Shown here one piece after another: positions 5,936 to 11,679 of a DNA stretch of 11,679 bases (position 1 is its first letter; each line of letters starts with the position of its first letter). Source of the stretch: JAIRTY01 sp050257395. GTDB taxonomy: Bacteria; Actinomycetota; Actinomycetes; Streptosporangiales; Streptosporangiaceae. The stretch lies in NCBI GenBank assembly GCA_050257395.1, contig JBLMWU010000292.1, forward strand, positions 1 to 11,679, given 5' to 3'. The notes under the pieces are model-generated. The model made no database searches and was not told the origin of the DNA. It saw only the letters and a program-made list of their open reading frames with translations. A program made the translations under genes and the position numbers.

Positions 5936-5973
5936 ATAGTGGCACTATGTTAGATAGTGACACAATGTCAGAT
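5936..5973. promoter_or_regulatory. Double TetR operator in the divergent gap
   Basis: Two direct copies of ATAGTGRCACWATGTYAGAT lie at 5936-5955 and 5954-5973, an 18-bp period with 2 bases of overlap. Each holds a palindrome: ATAGTG-G-CACTAT (5936-5948, perfect) and ATAGTG-A-CACAAT (5954-5966, 5 of 6 pairs). Centres are 18 bp apart, a spacing that would let two dimers bind neighbouring faces. Position between a tetR and its divergent neighbour is the classic layout. TTGTGT on the minus strand (5960-5965) could be part of a promoter the regulator would cover. Confidence 0.65.
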
Positions 5974-6005
5974 CGCCTGGCTACTCGCAAGCCGCCTCCG
6001 GCCGC

Positions 6006-6011
6006 TATACA
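6006..6011 (+). promoter_or_regulatory. Possible -10 of tetR with leaderless start
   Basis: TATACA ends 6 bases before the ATG at 6018 and 3 before the GTG at 6015. No Shine-Dalgarno-like purine run precedes either codon, so a leaderless transcript is the simplest reading. No convincing -35 is seen 16-18 bases upstream. Confidence 0.35.
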
Positions 6012-6017
6012 TGCGTG

Positions 6018-6650
6018 ATGGGCAACGTGTCTGACCCCGGCAGGGGCGCATCATCGCTGCGGGACGAGCAGGTGGCGCAGACCCGTGCGGCGCTGGTCGC
6101 CGCCGGGCGCCACCTGTTCGGGCGGGACGGGTACGCGGCAACGTCAGTGGAGGACCTCGCGCGCGAGGCCCGGGTCACCACCGGCGCGCTCTATCACCAC
6201 TTCCGGACGAAGACGGTCCTGTTCGAGACGGTCTTCGAGCAGGTTCACATCGGGCTGCTGACGACCGCGGCCGACGCCGCCGCCGGAGCGCCCGGGGAGA
6301 TCGAGGCCCTGGCCCGCGGGTTCGAGGCCTTCCTGGACTCGATGCTCGTGCCGGAGGTGCAGCGGATCTGCATCACCGACGCGCCCGCCGTGCTTGGCCT
6401 GGCCCGCTTCACCGAGCTTGACGAGCGTTACGCCTTCGCCACCCTGGTCGGGGAACTGCGGGCCGCCGCCGCGGCCGGGCGGCTGCGGGCAGAGGACCCG
6501 GAGACGCTGGCCCGGCTGCTGCTCGGCGCGCTCACCCGGGGGGCGATGCTGATCGCAGGCTCCGCGGATCCCCAGCAGACCCGCGACCGTGTCGTCACCG
6601 TCATCCGCGCTCTGCTCAGCGGCCTGGCCCAGCCTTCCGCCCCCGCCTGA
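6018..6650 (+). CDS. TetR/AcrR-family transcriptional regulator
   Basis: A dimeric repressor of 210 residues from the ATG at 6018 (GTG at 6015 would add one residue). The N-terminal DNA-binding domain covers ~18-65: TRAALVAAGRHLFGRDGYAATSVEDLAREA and the recognition segment VTTGALYHHFRTK (~53-65), with the highly conserved YHHF. The rest is the helical ligand-binding and dimer domain. PEVQRICITDAPAVLG is typical of one common actinobacterial TetR group whose members mostly control a neighbouring enzyme or transporter. It is divergent from the MDMPI-like gene with a double palindromic operator in between, so control of both genes is the likely role. The inducer is unknown. Confidence 0.92.
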   Translation: MGNVSDPGRGASSLRDEQVAQTRAALVAAGRHLFGRDGYAATSVEDLAREARVTTGALYHHFRTKTVLFETVFEQVHIGLLTTAADAAAGAPGEIEALARGFEAFLDSMLVPEVQRICITDAPAVLGLARFTELDERYAFATLVGELRAAAAAGRLRAEDPETLARLLLGALTRGAMLIAGSADPQQTRDRVVTVIRALLSGLAQPSAPA

Positions 6651-6711
6651 CCCGGCCGCCGCCCGCAAGCGATCTCATCTGCCTGCCCTCAACCCGCACC
6701 CATCCCGCAAC

Positions 6712-6853
6712 GTTGATGATGGCCTGCGGCTCGAGGCCGCGGGGCAGCTGGCCGCGATTGACCAGCGTGCCGCTGCCGAGGCGTTGCGCGCTGTCGCCTG
6801 TGACGACGGTGTTGATGATGGCCTGCGGCTGGAGGCCGCGGGGCAGCTGGCCG
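6712..6853 (+). repeat. Direct repeat, 43 bases at 99-base distance
   Basis: The segments at 6712-6754 and 6811-6853 match at 42 of 43 bases, beginning GTTGATGATGGCCTGCGGCT. The sequence between and after the copies has diverged although it stays similar at protein level. The 99-base period is 33 codons, so the repeat reflects a repeated protein unit. Confidence 0.9.
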
Positions 6854-6987
6854 ACCTCGACTCGCCTGCCGGCCCGGAGGCCTTCCGCGGCATGGCTGAT
6901 GAGCGGCCGTGGCGCGGACGTTCATCCGGAGGGCCCCCGGTACCGGCGCCTCCGCGGCCGCCGGCCCCGCCGCAGCCACCACGGTAA
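6712..6987 (+). pseudogene. Remnant of a HEAT-like repeat protein gene
   Basis: In one frame, 6712-6900 encodes two ~33-residue helical units of the form VDDGLRLEAAGQLAaiD.RAAAEALRAVA.D. Such units resemble HEAT-like repeats found in large actinobacterial proteins, including some NACHT/STAND-type ones; the latter link is from memory and uncertain. There is no start codon with a ribosome site in front. The frame extends back only into the end of tetR, and after 6900 the protein turns to Pro/Arg-rich sequence with a stop at 6985-6987. It therefore looks like an internal piece of a lost or transferred gene. The alternative, a short unannotated protein, is less likely because nothing marks a start. 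Confidence 0.45.
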
Positions 6988-7173
6988 GCCGCACAACCTG
7001 CGCCGGGCGCTGATGGCAGCTGACGCCGGGAACCAGTCCCGTGTCGCCGGATGTGAAGGTCCCTGGCGGCGCCGGCCCGGCCCTTCCCGGTGCCCAGAGC
7101 CGAAGGCAGGGATCGCTCGTCTCACCGCGAGGAGCCAGCGGCCTGCACGCCCACGCGCTGACCGGCCGGTGCC
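6988..7173. other. Stretch without a recognisable gene
   Basis: Frames are open here on both strands, as expected for very GC-rich DNA, but none gives a family-like protein or a convincing start. A small hairpin CGGGA-ACCAG-TCCCG lies at about 7028-7042. I looked for riboswitch cores and tRNA shapes and saw none. It could be further debris of the HEAT-like gene. Confidence 0.4.
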
Positions 7174-7701
7174 TCAGCGGGCAGACGGGTAGCGGCCGGC
7201 GAACCGGATCAGTGGCCGGCCGGCTTCGGCCACGTACGGGATACCCAGCACCGCGGCGATGACCAGCAGGTGGTCCCCGGCGGGCAGCCGCTGCGCCGCC
7301 TCGCACTCCAGCGCAGCCAGCCCGCCGCCGGGGATCAGCGCCCCGCTCGCGGCACCCCGCTGGTGCGGCAGCCCCTCCAGCAGCAGCCGGGCACCCGGCC
7401 GTCCCGCCACCGCGAACCGGCCCGCCAGCGCCCGCTGCTCCTCGGCGAGCACGGTCACCGCGAACCGGTCCACCCGGCCCAGCACCTCCGCCGGGTAGGA
7501 GCTGGCGATCAGCGAGACGAGCACCAGCGGCGGCGCCAGTGACACCGGGCAGAACGCGCTCACCGTCGTCCCGATGTCGTCCCGGCCGTCGGCGGCCATG
7601 ACCAGGGTGACCCCGGTGGCGAACATGGACAGCGCGTCGGCCAGCCCGGGCAGCGGCGGGCCCGCGCCGGCCCCCGGTGCCGGCGCCGGGTCCCCGTTCA
7701 A
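7174..7701 (-). CDS. Flavin reductase-like domain protein
   Basis: Members bind FMN and often supply reduced flavin to partner oxygenases with NAD(P)H. From a TTG at 7699-7701 the protein has 175 residues, a usual length. ADALSMFATGVTLVMA (~21-36) opens the split-barrel domain. GTTVSAFCPVSLAPPLVLVSL (~44-64) is the FMN-phosphate region, and LAALECEAAQRLPAGDHLLV (~128-147) holds the conserved C and GDH. The last strand LIRFAGRYP ends the fold. The TTG overlaps the sppA stop (TTGA), which suggests coupled translation. A later ATG (residue 26) would cut off the first helix, and upstream frame lies inside sppA. No oxygenase partner is adjacent, and pairing with sppA is odd. In the GDH segment the usual Gly two strands on is Ala. 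Confidence 0.83.
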   Translation of the reverse strand: MNGDPAPAPGAGAGPPLPGLADALSMFATGVTLVMAADGRDDIGTTVSAFCPVSLAPPLVLVSLIASSYPAEVLGRVDRFAVTVLAEEQRALAGRFAVAGRPGARLLLEGLPHQRGAASGALIPGGGLAALECEAAQRLPAGDHLLVIAAVLGIPYVAEAGRPLIRFAGRYPSAR

Positions 7702-9404
7702 CGGATCTGCCAGTGGCCGGGCAGCAGCAGCGGCCCGAATGGCGGCAGGCCCGTGTCGGCCGCCAGCCGCCAGACCGGGCCCCAGCTCTCCGCGAACACC
7801 CGGGCCCGGGCGGCCGCATGGTCGTCGCTGGACGCGGGCGGCCGCAGCCGTTCCAGCGGCCGGACGTGCGGATAGAGGCGCATCGGCGCGGTATCTGGCA
7901 GCCCGGCCTTGCCGCGGGCCAGCGCGGCCGCATCCGCCAGCCCGCCGAGCTGGTCCACCAGGCCGTTGCCAGCGGCGTCGGCCCCGGTCCACACCCGGCC
8001 CCGGGCCACCTCGTGCACCTGCTCGCGGGTCAGCCCGCGGCCGGTCGCGACCTTGGCGGTGAAGTCGTCGTAGACCCGGTCCAGCCAGCCGTTGACCCGG
8101 CCGAGCTCCTCGTCGCTGAACGGGCGGGTCAGCGTGAACATGTCCGCGTGGGCGCCTTCGGCGACGCCGTCGGTGGTGACCCCGGCCCGGGCCAGCAGGC
8201 CGCTGACGTCCGGCTTGCCGCTGAGCACCCCGATGGAGCCGGTGAGCGTGCCCGGCTGGGCCACGATCGCGTCCGCGGCCATGGCGATGAAGTACCCGCC
8301 GGACGCCGCCACGTCGCCCATGGACACCACGACCGGGGTGCCGCCGTCACGCGCCCGGACCACTTCCCGCCAGATGGCGTCGGAGGCCACATAGGAGCCG
8401 CCGGGGCTGTTGACGCGCAGCACGATCGCCCGGACCCGGTGGTCGGCGGCTGCCTGCCGGATCGCCGAGCTGACCGTGTCAGAGCCCATGACACCGCCGG
8501 TGAGCGGGCCGCGGCCGCTGCGGCCGCTGCGGATCGGCCCGGTGGCGTAGATGAGGGCGACCCCGTGCCCGCCGGTGGACGGCAGGCTCCGGGCGCGCCG
8601 GGCCAGCGCCCGCGAGCGCTGGTAGCGGCTGAGGTAGAGCAGGCAGGAGTCCGGGCCGGCGGTCTTGCGGGCGGCCGCGTACGCCTCGTCGCGGTAGCCG
8701 AGCGCGTCGACCAGCCGGGCCGCCAGCGCCTCCGCGGCGTTGAACGGGCCCTTGTCGATCAGCGCCCGCGCCTCACGCTCGCTGATCCGCAGCCGCTCGG
8801 CCACCCCGGTGGCGAGCTGGCCGGTGAGCGACTCGGCCAGCCGCTGGGAGGCTTCCCTGGCCGGCCCGGTGAGACCGCGCTCGGTGAACCGGTCGCCCGC
8901 GGTCTTGTACTCCTTGCGCTTGATGACCTGGTAGCCCAGCCCGAGCTTGTCCAGCGCGCCCCGGTAGAACCACTGCTCCAGGCTGACGCCGGTGAGCCCG
9001 ACGTCGCCGGACGGCTGCAGGAAGATCTCGTCGAAGGCGGTGGCCAGGTAGTAGTGGACGTTGCCGGGCGAGAAGTCGCCCAGCGTCTCCGCCCAGGCGA
9101 TGGCGTGCTTCCCGGCCCGGCTGAACTCCCGGATCGCCGCGCGCAGCTCCTGCGCCCGTGCCAGGCCCAGCCGGCGGCCGCCGAGCTTGGCGATCAGCAC
9201 CTTGACCCGGTCGTCGGACCGCGCCCGGCGCAGCCCGTCCAGCAGGTCAGCCAGCCGCGGCCGCCGCATGGTGAGCAGGGCCGAGACCGGGTCGGCGGGC
9301 GGCTCCTCCGCGATGCCCTCGGTGAGGTCGACCTCGAGGACCAGTGGCGCGGTCCACCGCTGGCGCATCCTGGTGAGCTGGTCCGCAAGCGTCGAATCGG
9401 GCAT
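7698..9404 (-). CDS. sppA: Signal peptide peptidase SppA, long (two-domain) form
   Basis: Serine/lysine (S49-type) protease that degrades leftover signal peptides or other membrane-associated peptides. The 568 residues match the tandem-domain form. The N-terminal domain carries the expected general-base lysine in KRKEYKTAGDRF (K167). The C-terminal domain carries the nucleophile in MGDVAASGGYFIAMAADAI (S368), followed by TLTGSIGVLSGKPDV. VLRVNSPGGS (~328-337) is the typical crossover region. Oddly, the N-terminus (residues 1-30) shows no transmembrane helix or signal sequence, unlike E. coli SppA, so membrane attachment must be by other means or absent. Start ATG 9402-9404 has only a weak ribosome site; TAAGCT ends 6 bases before it and could serve as a leaderless -10. 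It overlaps the flavin reductase gene by 4 bases and lies downstream of a tnpB element. Confidence 0.93.
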   Translation of the reverse strand: MPDSTLADQLTRMRQRWTAPLVLEVDLTEGIAEEPPADPVSALLTMRRPRLADLLDGLRRARSDDRVKVLIAKLGGRRLGLARAQELRAAIREFSRAGKHAIAWAETLGDFSPGNVHYYLATAFDEIFLQPSGDVGLTGVSLEQWFYRGALDKLGLGYQVIKRKEYKTAGDRFTERGLTGPAREASQRLAESLTGQLATGVAERLRISEREARALIDKGPFNAAEALAARLVDALGYRDEAYAAARKTAGPDSCLLYLSRYQRSRALARRARSLPSTGGHGVALIYATGPIRSGRSGRGPLTGGVMGSDTVSSAIRQAAADHRVRAIVLRVNSPGGSYVASDAIWREVVRARDGGTPVVVSMGDVAASGGYFIAMAADAIVAQPGTLTGSIGVLSGKPDVSGLLARAGVTTDGVAEGAHADMFTLTRPFSDEELGRVNGWLDRVYDDFTAKVATGRGLTREQVHEVARGRVWTGADAAGNGLVDQLGGLADAAALARGKAGLPDTAPMRLYPHVRPLERLRPPASSDDHAAARARVFAESWGPVWRLAADTGLPPFGPLLLPGHWQIR

Positions 9405-9483
9405 GGGCTCAGCTTACGGGCGGCCGTCCCGGCCGGGCGCGGGCACAGTGGCCAGCCGGCCGGATCGGCTATCGTCGGCCCCG

Positions 9484-9535
9484 TTGGCATCCTCCCCGTC
9501 CTGGGCGATGGGGATTCCAGCTACTGGCTTCCGGG
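9484..9535 (-). ncRNA. Right end of the tnpB element and likely 3' part of an omega (re)RNA
   Basis: Directly after the tnpB stop, the minus strand reads GGAATCCCCATCGCCCAGG then ACGGGGAGGATGCCAA. The stem TCCCC/GGGGA (9493-9497 with 9510-9514), extended by TC/GA across one mismatch, closes on the loop GCCCAG. This closely resembles the conserved right-end hairpin of IS605-family elements. In that family, TnpB uses an RNA made from the end of its gene and the right end, with the guide copied from the flanking DNA. Here the guide would begin near 9483 reading CGGGGCCGACGATAGCC. The exact element end, RNA start and guide are inferred; no expression evidence is visible. Confidence 0.42.
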
Positions 9536-10696
9536 TCAGGAGGCAAGCAGTTGAGGTTCGCGGTTCACCGGCTCAGGCAGCCCTGGGCCTTCCCGCGCAG
9601 TCACGGCGTGCCCCGCCGCGATGTTGCATGCCGCGTTCACATCAGCGTTGCCGCAATATCCGCAGGACCTGCACCGGAAGACAGCTTGGCTTTCGCGAGC
9701 CTCCCGGTCCACGATCCCGCACTGCGAGCACGCCTGGCTCGTGAACGCGGGGCTGACTTTTTCAAGGCGGCCGGGCGCCTTCTGCTCCAATCGGGCAGCA
9801 AACAGGGACCAACCAGAAGCCAGGATGGCCCGGTTCAGCCCGGCCTTCTGCCGGACATTGCGGCCGGGACTTTCGATCGTGCCCCGGGCCGAGCGGGTCA
9901 TGTTCCGCACCTTGAGGTCCTCGATGCGGATCAGGTCGTAACGCCGTGCGATTTGGGTGGATGCTTTCTCGGCCCAGTCCTTGCGGGCGTCGACGTTGCG
10001 GGCGTGCAGGCGCGCGAGGCGCTTCTTGAGCCTGGCGCGGCGATTGCTGCCCCGCCTGGCGCGGGACAGGCGGCGCTGCACCCGCTCAACTGGGCGCGTC
10101 GCGGGGGCCTGGAAGGTGGTCCCGTCCGACAGGGCAAGTGTGACGGCCACGCCTCGGTCAATGCCGGCCACAGTACCGTTTCCTGGGCCGGGGATCGGTT
10201 CAGGGATGGCGGCGAAGGCGATGTGCCAGCGGCCAGCGCAGTCACGGGTGACCCGATAGGACCTGGCAGCAGGGACGGCGCGGGACCAGCGGAGCCGCAC
10301 CCAGCCCGCCTTCGGGACGAACACCTCCCCGGTCTTGCGGTTCAGCCTGCGCACATGGCTGGGCTTGACCGCAACGATCCGGAACCCCTCGTGTCGGCCG
10401 GCCTTGCGCCACGTGGGCTTGCGGTGCGTGCCCACCAAGTAGTTGCGCATCGCTTGGTCGAAGTCCCGCAGCGCCTGCTGCTGAACGGTCACGCTCCCCG
10501 CCGCCAGCCATTCGTGCTCTTTACGGGCCTCGGTGAGCTGGGCAGCCTGGGCGCAATACCCCGGCGCGGTCCTTCTGCCCGGACGCCACCACGACTGCTG
10601 CTCAACAGCGAGATTCCAGACGAACCGGGCGTGCGCGCAGTGCTCGCGTAACACTGCCTCCTGGGCAGGCGAAGGCAGGAGACGATAACGAGACAC
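9536..10696 (-). CDS. tnpB: RNA-guided endonuclease TnpB (IS605/IS1341 family)
   Basis: Ancestor-type relative of Cas12; known members cut DNA matched by an omega RNA. The 386 residues are a full length. N-terminal helix-turn-helix/WED part: MSRYRLLPSPAQEAVLREHC, WNLAVEQ. The RuvC core has the whole catalytic triad: D180 in AGIDRGVAV, E259 in LIRIEDLKV and D352 in NADVNAACNI. The zinc finger has C323/C326 (SQACSQCG) and C342/C345 (CRSCG). No frameshift or truncation is seen, so activity is plausible. The start is GTG (10694-10696), supported by the family-typical N-terminus. TAGAGT at 10703-10708 ends 6 bases before it, fitting a leaderless transcript. No tnpA accompanies it. The C-terminal ~25 residues overlap the region expected to encode the RNA scaffold. 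Confidence 0.95.
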   Translation of the reverse strand: MSRYRLLPSPAQEAVLREHCAHARFVWNLAVEQQSWWRPGRRTAPGYCAQAAQLTEARKEHEWLAAGSVTVQQQALRDFDQAMRNYLVGTHRKPTWRKAGRHEGFRIVAVKPSHVRRLNRKTGEVFVPKAGWVRLRWSRAVPAARSYRVTRDCAGRWHIAFAAIPEPIPGPGNGTVAGIDRGVAVTLALSDGTTFQAPATRPVERVQRRLSRARRGSNRRARLKKRLARLHARNVDARKDWAEKASTQIARRYDLIRIEDLKVRNMTRSARGTIESPGRNVRQKAGLNRAILASGWSLFAARLEQKAPGRLEKVSPAFTSQACSQCGIVDREARESQAVFRCRSCGYCGNADVNAACNIAAGHAVTAREGPGLPEPVNREPQLLAS

Positions 10697-10702
10697 CCGA
10701 AC

Positions 10703-10708
10703 ACTCTA
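10703..10708 (-). promoter_or_regulatory. Possible -10 of tnpB
   Basis: TAGAGT on the minus strand fits TAnnnT and ends 6 bases before the GTG start; there is no ribosome site between. The upstream region (10709-10743) is AT-rich, but no good -35 was found at the usual distance. Confidence 0.3.
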
Positions 10709-10796
10709 TCGGAAAACAATTCACATTCTGGCCAAGAAAGGGGGTAAGGGCGCTCCTCCCAGGCTTCACCACCGGGATATCGGCGCCCCTGCCTTG

Positions 10797-11679
10797 ATGA
10801 CTGAGCGGGACGGGAACGGCTGGACCATCTGCGGCCTCGGGCACCGGCACTGGGGCCGGCACGGCGCCGCGGGCCTGCTCGCCTATGCCCCGGACGGCGA
10901 CGGGCGCACCGTGGTGCTGCTGCAGCGGCGGGCCTGGTGGACCCACAACGGCGGGACCTGGGGCACGCCGGGCGGGGCCCGCGACAGCCACGAGTCCCCG
11001 CAGGAGGCCGCGCTGCGGGAAGCCGCCGAGGAATGCCTGCTGCCGCCCGCGGCGGTGCGGGTCACCGGCATCGTGCACGACGACCATGACGGCTGGTCCT
11101 ACCGGACGCTGATCGCGCGGGCCAGGGCCCCGTTCCCGGTGCAGCCGGCCGGTGACGAGGCGAGCGAGGTGAAGTGGATCCCGGCGGCCCAGGTGACCAG
11201 GCGCAAGCTGCACCCCGGGTTCGCGGCGCAGTGGCCGGTCATCGCCCGGGCGCTGGAGCCGGTCACGATCATCGTGGACGGCGCCAACGTGGTCGGGTCC
11301 CGCGCGGACGGCTGGTGGCGGGACCGGGCCGGGGCCGCGGCCCGGCTGCACGGGGAACTGTCCGCGCTGTCCGCCAGCGGGGTGACCGGGCTGCCGGGCA
11401 CGCTGGACGTGCCCCCGCTGGACCGCTGGTTTCCCCAGTACACGCTCGTGGTTGAGGGGGCGGCGCGGGCGCTCGCCAGCCGCCTGGGCGGCGGGCCAGC
11501 CGACGGGCCGGGCCGGCCGGCCGCCGCTGATGAGCCGGTCCCGGCGGGGGGCGCGGCCGCCGGCACCGTGACCGCAGGGCCGCCCGCCGCCGGTGCTGGC
11601 ACCGCCGGTGCCGGCGCCGCCGACGCCGGCGCGGGCGCCCCCGACGCCGGCGCGGGCGCCCCCGACGCCGGCGCGGGCG
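10797..11679 (+). CDS. Nudix hydrolase fused to a NYN/PIN-like domain, 3' end outside the window
   Basis: The first 294 codons are present. The Nudix domain (~20-155) has the box at residues 60-82: G60, E66, then REAAEEC (R74, E75, E78, E79). The usual Gly of the REUXEExGU signature is Leu (L81). All metal-binding glutamates are kept. From ~156 a second domain starts with PVTIIVDGANVVGS, where D161 is the first acidic residue expected of NYN/PIN-like nucleases, and ADGWWRDRAG follows. After the strand YTLVVEGAARALASRL (~215-230), an Ala/Gly/Pro-rich stretch of at least 60 residues begins and runs to the edge, ending in 7-residue tandem repeats. The expected later acidic motif of the NYN fold is not yet seen. 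ATG 10797 follows an in-frame TTG; no Shine-Dalgarno is clear. Substrate is unknown; nucleotide clean-up linked to RNA cleavage is speculation. Confidence 0.85.
   Translation, partial: MTERDGNGWTICGLGHRHWGRHGAAGLLAYAPDGDGRTVVLLQRRAWWTHNGGTWGTPGGARDSHESPQEAALREAAEECLLPPAAVRVTGIVHDDHDGWSYRTLIARARAPFPVQPAGDEASEVKWIPAAQVTRRKLHPGFAAQWPVIARALEPVTIIVDGANVVGSRADGWWRDRAGAAARLHGELSALSASGVTGLPGTLDVPPLDRWFPQYTLVVEGAARALASRLGGGPADGPGRPAAADEPVPAGGAAAGTVTAGPPAAGAGTAGAGAADAGAGAPDAGAGAPDAGAG
11622..11679 (+). repeat. 21-bp in-frame tandem repeat in the Nudix-NYN gene
   Basis: Unit 11622-11642 (encoding DAGAGAP) is repeated without change at 11643-11663, and again from 11664 to the window end. The preceding sequence (11585-11621) is built from related GCC/GGC/GGT codons. 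The exact identity of units and the 3n length point to recent in-frame expansion; the true copy number lies outside the window. Confidence 0.9.

Larger units (their letters stand above)
9484..10743 (-). mobile_element. IS605/IS1341-type element with tnpB only
   Basis: Contains an intact tnpB, the right-end hairpin at 9484-9516, and an AT-richer upstream stretch (10703-10743) that ought to hold the left end. No tnpA (Y1 HUH transposase or serine recombinase) is present on either side, so the element cannot move by itself. The base composition is visibly less GC-rich than the neighbours, which fits later arrival. The left boundary is approximate because no subterminal hairpin partner could be recognised. 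Confidence 0.5.

Noticed and set aside
4652..5953. 433-codon plus-strand frame running through the repeat array and the MDMPI-like gene
   Set aside because: Repeat units of 19-23 bp do not keep a frame, and the second half is antisense to a protein with clear metal-binding motifs.
6988..7173. Riboswitch or structured leader before the flavin reductase region
   Set aside because: The stretch lies downstream, not upstream, of the minus-strand gene, and no known aptamer core could be recognised.
7702..7992. Longer N-terminus for the flavin reductase
   Set aside because: The open frame lies wholly inside sppA and encodes Arg/Gly-rich sequence unlike the family.
7677..9554. Very long open frame on the plus strand opposite sppA
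   Set aside because: It is the antisense of sppA in GC-rich DNA; the product is Arg/Gly/Pro-rich without any family motif, while the minus strand has a complete protease with its catalytic residues.
10748..10788. GGGCGC/GCGCCC inverted repeat as left end of the tnpB element
   Set aside because: Only 6 bp with a 29-base loop in GC-rich DNA and no resemblance to the right-end hairpin; too weak to set a boundary.

Overview
This is very GC-rich DNA with long coding frames, and it looks like an actinomycete chromosome. Support comes from the histidine-utilisation (hut) genes in the actinobacterial form, with formimidoylglutamate deiminase next to an M20-type amidohydrolase. Further support is a maleylpyruvate-isomerase-like (mycothiol-dependent type) protein, several starts without a Shine-Dalgarno, and stem-loop terminators without a U-tract. 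The genus cannot be told from the sequence.

Layout. (1) 1-4435, histidine catabolism: the tail of an M20/allantoate-amidohydrolase-like gene overlaps hutF. Then a minus-strand MarR regulator and a divergent DODA/LigB-type dioxygenase interrupt the hut genes. A 53-nt stem-loop repeat and hutI follow, closed by a 15-bp stem terminator. HutI makes N-formiminoglutamate and HutF deiminates it to N-formylglutamate; the upstream hydrolase may take the next step. (2) 4434-5071, non-coding: about sixteen tandem 19-23 bp units, most able to fold into a short hairpin with compensating changes between copies. A less GC-rich spacer follows, then seven same-direction DnaA-box-like 9-mers spaced at near-helical intervals. 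(3) 5072-6650: a divergent pair, a maleylpyruvate-isomerase-like protein (minus) and a TetR regulator (plus), sharing two overlapping 18-bp palindromic operators. (4) 6651-7173: remnant of a HEAT-like repeat gene (99-bp period) and a stretch with no recognisable gene. (5) 7174-9404, minus strand: sppA (signal peptide peptidase) overlapping by 4 bases a flavin-reductase-domain gene that probably starts with TTG. (6) 9484-about 10740: a lone tnpB element (IS605/IS1341 type) with an intact nuclease triad and a right-end hairpin that probably forms the end of an omega RNA. (7) 10797-11679: the start of a Nudix protein fused to a NYN/PIN-like domain, interrupted by an Ala/Gly/Pro-rich stretch with 21-bp tandem repeats, cut by the window end.

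The most unusual parts are the hairpin-unit array with the DnaA-box-like cluster beside it, the operator pair of the TetR/MDMPI genes, the solo TnpB with its possible guide, and the Nudix-NYN fusion with an expanding repeat insert. None can be called a new system from sequence alone.
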